A stretch of 64,000 bases of DNA from Candidatus Riflebacteria bacterium HGW-Riflebacteria-1 (GTDB lineage: Bacteria; Muiribacteriota; Ozemobacteria; Ozemobacterales; Ozemobacteraceae): positions 310,001-374,000 of the forward strand of contig PGYB01000003.1 of assembly GCA_002839445.1 (NCBI GenBank), written 5' to 3'. A program made the position numbers and the translations under genes. The notes under the pieces were generated by a model. That model saw only the letters and a program-made list of their open reading frames with translations. It did no database searches and was not told where the DNA came from. This document shows, piece after piece, positions 1-8,171 of the stretch. How positions within the stretch are numbered: position 1 is the first letter of the stretch; the number at the start of each line of letters is the position of its first letter.

Positions 1-1
1 A

Positions 2-664
2 GGACAGGGAGCCCTCACCGGAAAACTCGCCAGAACTGGCGCCAGAATGCATCTGTTCGAAATTGACGAGCGCATGCGCCCGGTTCTCGGGCAAAAATTT
101 GCCAGTATCGAAATTACCTGGGGTGACTTTCTCGAACTATCTGACGAAAAGTTGCCGCCTGCCGGTGAACATCTGCTGGTCTGCGGCAACCTGCCCTACT
201 ACTGCGGCACCCCGATAATCAGAAGATTTCTCGAAAACGGCCCACAGGCTGAACGTATCGTCTTTCTGCTCCAGGAAGAAGTAGCAAAAAAAGCAGCGGC
301 AGCCTGCAATACCAGTGATTACAGCTATCTGTCAGTGCATACCGCCTTTTTTGCACAAGCCAGCATTGGCAGCACGTTCGGGCCAGGTTCTTTTGTGCCG
401 CCGCCAAAAATTAACAGCACAATTCTGCAGCTCGAACCGCTGCTGCTCACGCCTGCCGACAGGGAGCGCCGCCATCAGGCACTTAAATTCATCTCACTGC
501 TCTTTCAGCAGCGGCGAAAAATGGCACTGCCACTGCTTAAAAAAAGGTTCGGCGAAACAGACTGGCAAGAAAGATTTGACCAGCTGGGCATCGATCACAA
601 AGCCCGCCCCGAGAACATCTCTCCCAACAATTTCTTGGCCCTCTTCGCCCCGGCAAAAACATAA
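2..664 (+). CDS. rsmA: 16S rRNA dimethyladenosine transferase RsmA (KsgA), 5' truncated by the window edge
   Basis: Dimethylates two adjacent adenines near the 3' end of 16S rRNA with S-adenosylmethionine during small-subunit assembly. The reading frame is open from base 2. The residues before the first ATG (47) already read as the glycine-rich SAM loop (GQGALT) and the acidic EID motif follows, so the true start lies upstream of the window. Motif IV is visible as NLPYY (about base 190), and the family's FxPPPKINS signature is present near base 390. The C-terminal helical domain is complete and ends in TAA. The gene converges on tcdA with a gap of about 95 bases. Family identification is firm; only the first part of the Rossmann fold is missing. 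Confidence 0.93.
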   Translation, partial: GQGALTGKLARTGARMHLFEIDERMRPVLGQKFASIEITWGDFLELSDEKLPPAGEHLLVCGNLPYYCGTPIIRRFLENGPQAERIVFLLQEEVAKKAAAACNTSDYSYLSVHTAFFAQASIGSTFGPGSFVPPPKINSTILQLEPLLLTPADRERRHQALKFISLLFQQRRKMALPLLKKRFGETDWQERFDQLGIDHKARPENISPNNFLALFAPAKT

Positions 665-758
665 CTGCTCTCTTCCTCTGAAAATCCAGTTCAGATAAAG
701 ACACAAAAACGTTGACTACGCTGCAGGCTGGTTCCGGCTCCTTGCTGGCGGCTGTCTT

Positions 759-1571
759 TCACTCATCTGCGCTTTCTGCGCAATCTGCGGACGGATTATC
801 TTCTTCTTTGCGGGTTTCGCGGGCTGTGGTAAAACCGGTGAGGTGCTGAATGACCATGCCGGCCAGCGTCAGGCCAAAAATGGCCGGCAGATAGCTGATC
901 GTGCCCTGAATCATACGCTCACGGCCACGCTTGAGCGAAAATTCTTTTTTGTCGGCGTCAATCGTTTCTGGCGAAAACGGCAAAATCGGCGGCTCTATCG
1001 AGTAAACCACGCGAATCCCGGTCTCGACGGCAAACGCGCGCAAACGCTTGCGCACCCGCTTGGCCATCGGGCATATCGTCGATTCTGAAATGTCGCCGAC
1101 CCTTATTTGCGAAGGGTCAATCTTGCCAGCCGCACCCATCGCCGAAAAAATCGGCAGGCCAGCCCGCAGACTCTCAACCAGCAGCCTGATCTTGGGATTA
1201 AAAGAATCTATAGCGTCAATAACCGCATCAAAGCCTCCGGCCAGAATACGGTCGCTGTTATCCTCACAGAAAAATTCAGACAGCATAACGAGCTGACATT
1301 CAGGATTAATCAGGGCAATGCGCTCGGCCATCACTTCGACCTTCTGACGCCCCACCGTTTCGCTCGTGGCGATGTTCTGCCGGTTGATATTAGTTACGCC
1401 AACCTTGTCAAAATCAATCAGGGTAAGCCGCCCTACCCCGGCGCGCGCCAGACTCTCGCAGGCGTAGGACCCGACACCGCCCAGGCCAAAGACTGCTACA
1501 TGCGATTCGCGTAGTTTCGTCATTGCGGCTTCGCCAAGCAGCAGACCGGTGCGATGAAATCTGTTATCCAT
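759..1571 (-). CDS. tcdA: ThiF/E1-like tRNA threonylcarbamoyladenosine dehydratase TcdA (CsdL)
   Basis: ATP-dependent E1-like enzyme predicted to cyclise t6A37 in tRNA to ct6A. The nucleotide-binding loop is GLGGVGSYACE (about residue 29), followed by LIDFDKV and NINRQ, and the family signature DAIDSFNPK is present. About 270 residues, close to the usual length. The start ATG at 1571 begins MDNRFHRTG, as in homologues; a longer frame upstream overlaps tatD and lacks family similarity. It overlaps the end of tatD by 8 bases, so the two are co-transcribed and probably translationally coupled. The last 20 or so residues (rich in E, D, S and A) are encoded by a low-complexity stretch of repeated 'ctgcg' words and look like a repeat-derived tail. 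Confidence 0.88.
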   Translation of the reverse strand: MDNRFHRTGLLLGEAAMTKLRESHVAVFGLGGVGSYACESLARAGVGRLTLIDFDKVGVTNINRQNIATSETVGRQKVEVMAERIALINPECQLVMLSEFFCEDNSDRILAGGFDAVIDAIDSFNPKIRLLVESLRAGLPIFSAMGAAGKIDPSQIRVGDISESTICPMAKRVRKRLRAFAVETGIRVVYSIEPPILPFSPETIDADKKEFSLKRGRERMIQGTISYLPAIFGLTLAGMVIQHLTGFTTARETRKEEDNPSADCAESADE

Positions 1572-2337
1572 TTTGCTTCTGTTTCCCTTGCCCAAATATT
1601 CTGACCGAGTTGTTATACAGAATTTCACAGAGTTTTTCAACCGCAATGCCGGCTTTTTCTGCTACGGCTGCGCCAATTTCCGGCAACGCCGCCGGTTCAT
1701 TGCAGAACCCGGACCATGAAGGAGCCGCCATATCAGGCGCATCAGTCTCCAGCAGCAGCGAGGAAAGGGGCAGCGCAGTCAGCAGCTGAACTAGCTTTTC
1801 CGGGCGCCGCAGATGCCCGCCAGAAATAGACACAAATGCACCGGCCGCCACAAAGCGCTTCGCCATTTCGGGCGAGCCTGACCACGAATGTAAAACCGCC
1901 GTCGGCACCTCAGGCATCGCGGTCAAAATGTCATAAGCAAGCTGATAATGGCCAACCAGGTGTATTATTACCGGCAATCTATGTCGGGTGGCAAGATTCA
2001 GCTGCCAGACAAAAGCCTCTTTCTGCTCTTCGATGCTGAAACGGCTGCGCCGGTCGAAACCACACTCACCGATCGCCACTGGCGTGTATCTTGCTCTGGA
2101 CCATGGATCTCGCTTGCTTCCTATGTGCTTACAATTGCCAATGTAATACGGATGGACGCCCCACGCCACCTCGACTCCGCTGATGGCAAGCAGTCGGGCC
2201 GCATGCAGCGGCGCGCCGCTCACTCCCGGCACAACAAGCCTCTCCACACCGACGGCCTGCGCGTACTGCATGGCGAGACGCGGCTTTATGCCTTCAGGCA
2301 TGCGATCAAGATGACAGTGCGTATCAAACCAGCGCAT
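1564..2337 (-). CDS. tatD: TatD family metal-dependent hydrolase
   Basis: Cytoplasmic TIM-barrel metallohydrolase of the TatD DNase family (257 residues, typical length). Metal ligands are visible: the N-terminal DTHCHLD motif (residues 5-11), IGECGFD with its glutamate (about residue 90), IIHLVGH in the middle and LLETDAPD near residue 195. A ribosome binding site AGAGGTAA lies directly upstream of the ATG. A promoter at 2358-2386 on the minus strand drives it together with tcdA. The family has 3'-5' exonuclease or D-amino-acyl-tRNA deacylase members; the exact substrate cannot be read from the sequence. Confidence 0.9.
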   Translation of the reverse strand: MRWFDTHCHLDRMPEGIKPRLAMQYAQAVGVERLVVPGVSGAPLHAARLLAISGVEVAWGVHPYYIGNCKHIGSKRDPWSRARYTPVAIGECGFDRRSRFSIEEQKEAFVWQLNLATRHRLPVIIHLVGHYQLAYDILTAMPEVPTAVLHSWSGSPEMAKRFVAAGAFVSISGGHLRRPEKLVQLLTALPLSSLLLETDAPDMAAPSWSGFCNEPAALPEIGAAVAEKAGIAVEKLCEILYNNSVRIFGQGKQKQNG

Positions 2338-2357
2338 AAATTACCTCTTTTGCCAAA

Positions 2358-2386
2358 AGTATACCTCGCCCCGCCCCCAGACGCAA
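2358..2386 (-). promoter_or_regulatory. Sigma70-type promoter for tatD-tcdA
   Basis: On the minus strand TTGCGT (2386-2381), 17-base spacer, TATACT (2363-2358). The predicted start of transcription near 2351 leaves a short leader holding the AGAGGT ribosome binding site of tatD. Confidence 0.6.
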
Positions 2387-2665
2387 AACCCAGTAATGAA
2401 AACTGCAACAATCCATTTGCCGTTCATTAGATACGAGATGTTAGGTATGGACTATTTCTCAAACAAGCCTGGCATGATAATCATACAGGCTCTTTTGAGA
2501 AGAGTTATCCACAGATTAAAGGATTATCGCAGATTATTCAGAAATTCTTATATATTTTCTTGCAGTTATCCTGATACCATCTGCGCCAATCACCCGGTCG
2601 CCTCGCCCCGTGGCGACCTCTTAATGCGCGATCAGCGCGAATCTGCGTGAATATTTGCAAAATGA
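2387..2665. repeat. Non-coding gap with degenerate repeat words and a hairpin
   Basis: This divergent gap (about 365 bases between tatD and yicC, promoters included) holds no credible gene; the 84-codon frame at 2396-2650 has no family character. It contains a 7-bp hairpin (GGTCGCC 2596-2602 with GGCGACC 2612-2618) that has no T-run. It also contains repeated words of the type 'gcgcgat', 'gaatctgcg' and 'cgcagatt' at 2501-2535 and 2621-2652. Similar words occur at 765-800 and 7511-7536, suggesting decayed copies of a small interspersed repeat. Confidence 0.4.
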
Positions 2666-2694
2666 TTGAAGAATAAAAATTTGTACGTTATAAT
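2666..2694 (+). promoter_or_regulatory. Sigma70-type promoter for the yicC operon, probably leaderless
   Basis: TTGAAG (2666-2671), 17-base spacer, consensus TATAAT (2689-2694). Transcription should begin around 2701, two bases before the yicC ATG at 2703. No Shine-Dalgarno sequence lies before that ATG, so the mRNA is predicted to be leaderless. Confidence 0.7.
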
Positions 2695-2702
2695 GCTTGA
2701 CT

Positions 2703-3578
2703 ATGATATCGAGTCTAACTGGTTTTGGGCACGCATCCTTTACTGATGAGGCTGGACGCATAAACGTCGAGCTGAAATCGGTGAATAATCGTTTTCTGCA
2801 GATAGACCTGCATCTGCCTTATGGTTACAACTGGGCTGACGGCTTGATCAGACAGCAGGTGAGCACCCGCATTTCGCGCGGCAAAGTGTATCTTCACCTC
2901 GAAGTAGTCGATTACAACCCGAACCAGGAAATAATCATCAACCGTCCGCTGCTTAAAAAGCTGATTAACCTCAGAGAAGAAGTCGCCAAAGAAAGCGGAC
3001 AAAACCTGCCTCTTGAATTTGACGGACTGCTGGCCTTGCCCGGTGTCATGAAGGTTGATTCAAAGCATATCGACAATGACGCAATGTGGCAGCGCATTCA
3101 GCCGGTTCTTACCGAGGCTATTGAGCAATTTGCCGCAGCCAGAGCTCGCGAAGGCCAGAATCTGGCCGACGACATGCGTCAGCGCAGCGCATTTTTGCGC
3201 GAAACAATTACTAAAATTGAAACTTTCATACCAGAATACCGCCAGCAGTTCAGCACCAGGTTTACCGAGCGCATCACTGAACTGGCCGGTAAAGCCGGGT
3301 TCGACGAAAGCCGCCTCGGTACCGAAATCGCTATCTGGGTTGACCGCAGCGATGTCAGCGAAGAAATAACCCGTCTTAACAGTCATTTAAAAGAACTTGA
3401 AAACATCCTTGGCACCGACAAGCCAGCCGGGCGTCGACTCGACTTTCTTGTGCAGGAGCTCAACCGCGAAGCCAACACGCTCAGCAGCAAAATCAGCGAT
3501 GTTGCCATCTCTCAGTTGACTCTCGATATAAAATGCGAAATTGAAAAAATCCGTGAACAGGCACAAAACATTGAATAG
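2703..3578 (+). CDS. yicC: YicC/YloC family endoribonuclease
   Basis: Cytoplasmic YicC-family protein, known in other bacteria as an endoribonuclease acting in mRNA or sRNA decay. 291 residues, the usual length. The family N-terminus is clear (MISSLTGFG, then VELKSVNNRFLQ), and the C-terminal part has the conserved GRRLDFLVQELNREANT (about residue 240) and a final KCEIEKIREQAQNIE. The ATG at 2703 is preferred over the TTG at 2697 because homologues begin MI-S-MTGFG and the promoter -10 lies just upstream. First gene of the yicC-remA-rpoZ run; 9 bases separate it from remA. Confidence 0.92.
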   Translation: MISSLTGFGHASFTDEAGRINVELKSVNNRFLQIDLHLPYGYNWADGLIRQQVSTRISRGKVYLHLEVVDYNPNQEIIINRPLLKKLINLREEVAKESGQNLPLEFDGLLALPGVMKVDSKHIDNDAMWQRIQPVLTEAIEQFAAARAREGQNLADDMRQRSAFLRETITKIETFIPEYRQQFSTRFTERITELAGKAGFDESRLGTEIAIWVDRSDVSEEITRLNSHLKELENILGTDKPAGRRLDFLVQELNREANTLSSKISDVAISQLTLDIKCEIEKIREQAQNIE

Positions 3579-3587
3579 GAGCGTTAG

Positions 3588-3908
3588 ATGAAAGCTCTTC
3601 TGCTGAATATCGGTTTCGGCAACGTTGTGGTGTCAGACCGCGTGGTCGCCATTGTCAGTCCTGGTTCTGCGCCGATAAAGCGCCTCAAGGAAGACGCCAA
3701 GGAACAGGGACGTCTGATCGACGCCACTTATGGCCGCAAAACCCGCGCCATTGTCGTCACCGATTCGAATCACGTGATTCTGTCGGCAATCAACCCCGAA
3801 ACAGCGGCTATCCGCATGCTCGGCAAAAAAGGCAGTCATGAAAATGGTGAAAGCCATGAAGACGATATTGAAATAACTGAACTCGACTCAACGGAGGTTG
3901 ACGAATGA
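3588..3908 (+). CDS. remA: DUF370/RemA-type DNA-binding regulator
   Basis: RemA is known in Bacillus as a DNA-binding activator of extracellular-matrix and osmoprotection genes. The protein matches the family core: [10 protein letters not shown] at the start, a conserved segment around SPGSAPIKR (residues 25-33), then [19 protein letters not shown] near residue 50. It has 106 residues, whereas the family is usually 80-90; the extra length is an acidic tail (E, D, S, T) after residue 85. The ribosome binding site is TAGGAG. Its stop overlaps the rpoZ start as ATGA. The yicC-remA-(gmk)-rpoZ order is the classical one, but gmk is absent here. Confidence 0.87.
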   Translation: MKALLLNIGFGNVVVSDRVVAIVSPGSAPIKRLKEDAKEQGRLIDATYGRKTRAIVVTDSNHVILSAINPETAAIRMLGKKGSHENGESHEDDIEITELDSTEVDE

Positions 3909-4108
3909 AATTCCGCTCAAGAACCGAGATTACCCAAAAGATCCCGAACAAGTATGATGCTGTGATGGCTATTTCTAATCGCGTAAAGATGCTGGTAGAC
4001 GGCAAGAGACGCTTGATCGACGAATACGACGAGAACTTCGTTAAAATCGCCATGGAAGAAATCGCGTCAGGAGCTCTCATCGTTGACATCACGGACAAGG
4101 AAAAATAG
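3905..4108 (+). CDS. rpoZ: RNA polymerase omega subunit
   Basis: Small RNA polymerase subunit that helps fold and assemble beta-prime. 67 residues, at the short end for omega. The conserved features are visible: [21 protein letters not shown] (split here: NKYDAV then ISNRVKML), KRRLID and a final [12 protein letters not shown]. The ATG overlaps the remA stop (ATGA), and the downstream CoaBC-like frame begins 26 bases before its own stop. Position after yicC-remA supports the call. Confidence 0.87.
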   Translation: MKFRSRTEITQKIPNKYDAVMAISNRVKMLVDGKRRLIDEYDENFVKIAMEEIASGALIVDITDKEK

Positions 4109-5057
4109 AACAAGAGTTCTACTCGCCCTCGGAAAAGGCATTGCCAGCAGTTTGGCCACAGAACTGGCAATGCTTTTTTGTCATGCCGGCTGCGAAGTAA
4201 AAGTCGCCCTTCTCGACAACGGTCACGAATGGGTCAGCGAATCAGCGATCAGACAGATCAGCGGCAGTGCGCCACTGTCTGCCGCCCACCGGCCCGGCTG
4301 GTTTTTTGCGCAACAGGCCTTTGATCTGGCGATTGCAATTGCACCGGCCAGCCTCACCCAGCAACTTCTACAGGCAAGACTGACTTCTGACCCGATAATC
4401 GAGTTTATCCTGCAAAAGAGCCCGACCCTCTGGTTACTACAGGAACCCGCCCAGATTCCCGCTGACAGCGAAGATGCGGACGCGCAGCTGATTTTTCGTG
4501 CTCTGCCAGCCCAGCCACACCAGCTATCGCCATTTTACCAGCAGGTTTTCGCCGAGTGCATCGCCTGGCTGGCCGCTCGCCGCAAGCTCAACCGCAAGAC
4601 ATTCGCGCTGAACTATCAGATTCCAGAAGCGCTCAAGGTAATCGCCAACACCAGACCAGCCTGGCTGGCGCGTTTCGATCGCGCCCTGCAGTCATGCGGC
4701 CTTGGTCTGGCCAGCGAAGGTTCAGAAGCAGACCTGATTATAAGCGCCTACGACGGGCCGCAGTTTGACGCCGACAACCGCCTGGTGTTTGTCGAACCGG
4801 CGCTGCCAGAACGCGCAGCCCACCGCAATGGCGCGCTATTCATTGTCTTTGTCGCACCAGAAATCGACTTAACCGCTCTGACTGCCGACAAAAACCTTTT
4901 ACTGGTGCAGCGACGCAACAACGCACTGCATGTTGCAGACAGCCACGGGATTCGAGTCATTCCTGACCTTACCGGCCAGTGCTGTTACACACGTTTCTGT
5001 TCGCAGCTCATAACACATTTGAGCCGCGCCACGCATGGGCGCGAGCAGCACGCATGA
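4083..5057 (+). CDS. Divergent CoaBC/Dfp-like protein, probably without normal catalytic motifs
   Basis: 324 residues in the slot between rpoZ and priA where coaBC (phosphopantothenoylcysteine synthetase/decarboxylase) normally lies. The first 60 residues look like a flavoprotein Rossmann start (VLLALGKGIASSLATELAML, then AGCEVKVALL and an ISGSAPL segment). The hallmarks of a working CoaBC are not seen: no PAMN motif, no decarboxylase histidine segment, and no NRSSGKMG segment in the CoaB half. It is also shorter than CoaBC (about 400). The start is a TTG at 4083 inside rpoZ, supported by CAGGAG at 4068-4073 with a 9-base gap. The stop overlaps priA (ATGA). I infer a decayed or repurposed CoaBC relative; the function is unknown. 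Confidence 0.55.
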   Translation: MTSRTRKNRTRVLLALGKGIASSLATELAMLFCHAGCEVKVALLDNGHEWVSESAIRQISGSAPLSAAHRPGWFFAQQAFDLAIAIAPASLTQQLLQARLTSDPIIEFILQKSPTLWLLQEPAQIPADSEDADAQLIFRALPAQPHQLSPFYQQVFAECIAWLAARRKLNRKTFALNYQIPEALKVIANTRPAWLARFDRALQSCGLGLASEGSEADLIISAYDGPQFDADNRLVFVEPALPERAAHRNGALFIVFVAPEIDLTALTADKNLLLVQRRNNALHVADSHGIRVIPDLTGQCCYTRFCSQLITHLSRATHGREQHA

Positions 5058-7438
5058 CCTGCTACGCCGAGGTCTCATTTCCAGACCCGATCGGCGAAGG
5101 CACCCTGACTTACCACCTGCCGGCCGACCGCGACATACCACTTATTGGCTCGCGCGTTGTGGTGCCCGTGCAGAACCGCCGCCTGATCGGCTATATCACA
5201 CGCATTCACCACGAACAACCCACGTTTAAAACGGTTGCACTTGGCGAAGTGATCGACCCGCTGCCGCTGTTTTCTGCGGCAATGCTGAAACTTGCTGAAA
5301 TCACTGCGGCAGATTGCGCCTGCAATGTTGGCGAAGTGCTTCATGCCATGCTTCCGGGCGGTATAAAACAGAAAATTGTTCGCATGATCAGAGCCTGCAG
5401 CAGCGACTCTAGCGAACCAGCACTGGCCTGGTTGCGCGAACGCGACTGGGTGCCATACAGCAGCCTCATCGCCGCGTTTCCCCAGGCAGCAGCTGCGGTT
5501 AAAGACTGGCTGAGCGGCGAGCTTGTCGAAATTTCGCACAGTATATCAGCCAACCCCGGCCCGAAACTGATCAGAGTTCTCAAGCTCAACCCGCAAATGC
5601 CGGTTGAACCAGACAAGCTGACGCCAAAAGAACGCCAGGCAGTGCAGACGCTGCTCAGCTTCGCAACAGCGCCGACAGCGGCTCAGGTCTGCCGGGCCGC
5701 GCAGATCAGCAGCGCGCCAATCAACCAGCTCAAAAAGAAAGGGCTGATCATCGAAATTGAAGAACGGGTAATGCGTCAGGTTGCCGATGGCGATTATTAT
5801 CAACGCCCGCAGGAACAGCCACCCACCCTTTCTGACGACCAGCAAAAGGTTCTCAACGAGATAAGAACCGCCTGCAGCACTGACAAAAAGCCAGTTCTCG
5901 TGCGTGGCGTAACCTGCTCAGGCAAAACCGAGGTTTATCTGCGCTGGGTTGCCGAAATTCTCGGGCAGCAGAAAACCGCAATAGTACTGGTTCCAGAAAT
6001 ATCTTTGACGCCGCAGATGATGAAACGCTTTACCGACCGTTTTCAGTCACAGGTCGCGATTTTGCACAGCAAACTGTCTGACGGCGAACGTTTTGACCAG
6101 TGGGAAAAAATCAGACGCGGCATCTGCCCGGTTGTTGTCGGCGCCCGCTCGGCTGTTTTTGCGCCGCTGCCACGGCTCGGCACGATAATTCTCGACGAAG
6201 AAGGTGAACCATCGTTCAAACAAGGCGACTCGCCACGTTATCACGCCCGCGAAGTGGCCAGACACCGTTGTCAGCTCGAAAGCGCGCAACTAGTTATGGG
6301 TTCGGCGACACCGACCATAGATTCGTTTTATCAGTGCTCAACCGGTTCATTCAGGCTCGTCGAGATGGACGCGCGCGTCAGCGATCGGCGACCGCCGCAG
6401 GTAAAGGTTGTCGACATGCGCCACGAACTGGTAGCGCGCAAAAACCGCTCGATATTCTCGCAACAGCTGAGCGATTCGATCAAAAAAACTCTCGCCAGCC
6501 GCAAACAGGTTATTCTCTACCTCAATCGCCGCGGCTACAGCAGCTTTGTCTTTTGCCGCGAATGTGGCAAGGCCGTAGAATGCCCGAAATGTAATGTTTC
6601 GCTGGTTTACCATACCGGCAGCCAGATCATGCGCTGCCACTATTGCAGCGAAATTCAGACTGTTCCCGATATCTGCCCGAGCTGTAACAGTCGTGCCATA
6701 AAATTCTTCGGCGCCGGTACACAGCGGGTTGAAAGCGAAGCAAAGCGCTATTTTCCTGAGGCACGCATCCAAAGACTGGATTCAGACAGCGTTTCAACCA
6801 AAGGCAGCATGGAAGAGATTCTCGACCGCTTCGGCCAGGGACAGATCGACATCCTGGTAGGCACCCAGATGGTTGCCAAAGGACTTGATTTTCCAAATGT
6901 TACGCTGGTAGGCATTCTTGCCGCTGACAGCCTGCTGCGCCTGCCTGACTTTCGCGCATCAGAGCGCAATTTTTCGCTGCTCGCGCAGGTTTCGGGCAGA
7001 GCAGGACGCGGCGACTGCCCCGGCGAAGTAATTCTACAGACCTACTACCCCGAACATCACTCGATTCAGTTCGCTTTGACCGAGGATTATCACGGATTCT
7101 ACAACAAAGAAGTGCAGATGCGCCATGAAACGCTTTTTCCACCGTACATTGAGCTGGCATCTTTTATTATCTCTTCTTCTGACAAGGAACGGGCCGCTAA
7201 TACCGCGAAAGCTCTTCACGACCTCTTTGTCGCCCACCCGGCGGTCGACCCGCAACTACTGCTGGGCCCGGCCCCGGCCGCCATCGAAAAAATCAACGAC
7301 CGCTACCGCTTTCAGCTGCTGCTCAAGATGCCCGACTTCGAACTGCTGACCCGCACTGTCCGCGAAATTACCCGCCAGCTCAAAAAGCCCGGCGACACCA
7401 GATTAAGCATCGATATCAACCCCTGCTTCATGCTGTAA
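5054..7438 (+). CDS. priA: Primosomal replication restart helicase PriA
   Basis: Superfamily 2 DNA helicase that reloads the replisome at stalled forks. 794 residues from the ATG at 5054, which overlaps the previous stop. The order is N-terminal DNA-binding domain (about 1-200), helicase domain 1 with Walker A GVTCSGKTEVY (near residue 297), an eight-cysteine zinc-binding insert (CRECG, CPKC, CHYC and CPSC; about residues 505-550), then GTQMVAKGLDFPNV and SGRAGRG. Two positions are unusual: Walker A reads CSGKT instead of GSGKT, and the DEEH box reads DEEG (about base 6198). All other motifs are intact, so the protein is likely functional. Confidence 0.94.
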   Translation: MTCYAEVSFPDPIGEGTLTYHLPADRDIPLIGSRVVVPVQNRRLIGYITRIHHEQPTFKTVALGEVIDPLPLFSAAMLKLAEITAADCACNVGEVLHAMLPGGIKQKIVRMIRACSSDSSEPALAWLRERDWVPYSSLIAAFPQAAAAVKDWLSGELVEISHSISANPGPKLIRVLKLNPQMPVEPDKLTPKERQAVQTLLSFATAPTAAQVCRAAQISSAPINQLKKKGLIIEIEERVMRQVADGDYYQRPQEQPPTLSDDQQKVLNEIRTACSTDKKPVLVRGVTCSGKTEVYLRWVAEILGQQKTAIVLVPEISLTPQMMKRFTDRFQSQVAILHSKLSDGERFDQWEKIRRGICPVVVGARSAVFAPLPRLGTIILDEEGEPSFKQGDSPRYHAREVARHRCQLESAQLVMGSATPTIDSFYQCSTGSFRLVEMDARVSDRRPPQVKVVDMRHELVARKNRSIFSQQLSDSIKKTLASRKQVILYLNRRGYSSFVFCRECGKAVECPKCNVSLVYHTGSQIMRCHYCSEIQTVPDICPSCNSRAIKFFGAGTQRVESEAKRYFPEARIQRLDSDSVSTKGSMEEILDRFGQGQIDILVGTQMVAKGLDFPNVTLVGILAADSLLRLPDFRASERNFSLLAQVSGRAGRGDCPGEVILQTYYPEHHSIQFALTEDYHGFYNKEVQMRHETLFPPYIELASFIISSSDKERAANTAKALHDLFVAHPAVDPQLLLGPAPAAIEKINDRYRFQLLLKMPDFELLTRTVREITRQLKKPGDTRLSIDINPCFML

Positions 7439-7643
7439 CCGCTTCGAATTATTTCGCCCGAATCGAGAAAATCCCGCACAAATGCTCAGAGCCGCAAAGA
7501 ATGAGAAAAATGCAATCCGCTGATTACGCCGATCTGCTCAATTTCAGTTTCATTTCAGTTTCAAATTATAATTCGCCATGCAGCTGTAAAAACTTTGTGA
7601 TATAATGCTCATAGTTAACCATTGAATTCAACTCGGAGACAAC
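7439..7643 (+). promoter_or_regulatory. priA-def gap with extended -10 promoter for def-fmt-rex
   Basis: TGATATAAT at 7598-7606 is a full extended -10 element (TGn plus TATAAT) 38 bases before def; no good -35 box is seen. The def ribosome binding site is CGGAGA at 7635-7640. The sequence around 7511-7536 resembles the degenerate 'ctgcg/gattac' repeat words found before yicC. No gene is seen in the gap. Confidence 0.5.
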
Positions 7644-8171
7644 ATGAAATACCGCGTTTTACACTTTGGCGAAGAACCGCTGCGAGCAGCTTCAGAGCCA
7701 GTTACCGAAATTACTGACGACATCAGACGCCTTGTCGATGATATGTTTGAAACCATGAACGAAGCCAAAGGCGTCGGCCTTGCCGCGCCGCAGGTCGGTG
7801 TAAATCTGCGCCTGGCCGTCATAGATATTGGTGACGACCCGCTGGTTCTCATCAACCCGCGCATAATCAAAAGCTCTGGCAAGGAAACCTGCGACGAAGG
7901 CTGCCTGTCGTTTCCAGGGCTTACCGAGAAGGTCGAGCGCGCCAAAAGAATCGTGGCAGAGGCCACCGACATCGACGGCTCAGTGTATGAGATCGAAGCC
8001 GATGACTTGCTCGCTCGCGCCATTCAGCATGAAATAGACCACCTCGATGGTGTATTGTTTATCGATCGCATCAGCAAGGCCCGCAAGCTGCAGATCAAAC
8101 ACGAACTTGAAATGATCAAAAACGGCGAATCGCTGTATGATGATGACGAGGAAGACGAGGCCGATCTCTGA
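7644..8171 (+). CDS. def: Peptide deformylase
   Basis: Metalloenzyme that removes the formyl group from the N-terminal methionine of new proteins. 175 residues. All three family motifs are present: GVGLAAPQVG (residues 45-54), EGCLSFPG (about 90-97, cysteine ligand) and HEIDHLDGVLF (about 131-141, two histidine ligands and the catalytic glutamate). The C-terminus is a run of acidic residues. The stop overlaps the fmt start by one base (TGATG), the usual def-fmt pairing. Confidence 0.96.
   Translation: MKYRVLHFGEEPLRAASEPVTEITDDIRRLVDDMFETMNEAKGVGLAAPQVGVNLRLAVIDIGDDPLVLINPRIIKSSGKETCDEGCLSFPGLTEKVERAKRIVAEATDIDGSVYEIEADDLLARAIQHEIDHLDGVLFIDRISKARKLQIKHELEMIKNGESLYDDDEEDEADL

Noticed and set aside
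2396..2650. 84-codon frame before yicC
   Set aside because: Covers repeat words and hairpins, no ribosome binding site or family.
7594..7606. Rex operator upstream of def
   Set aside because: Only the TTGTGA half is present; the complementary half is absent.
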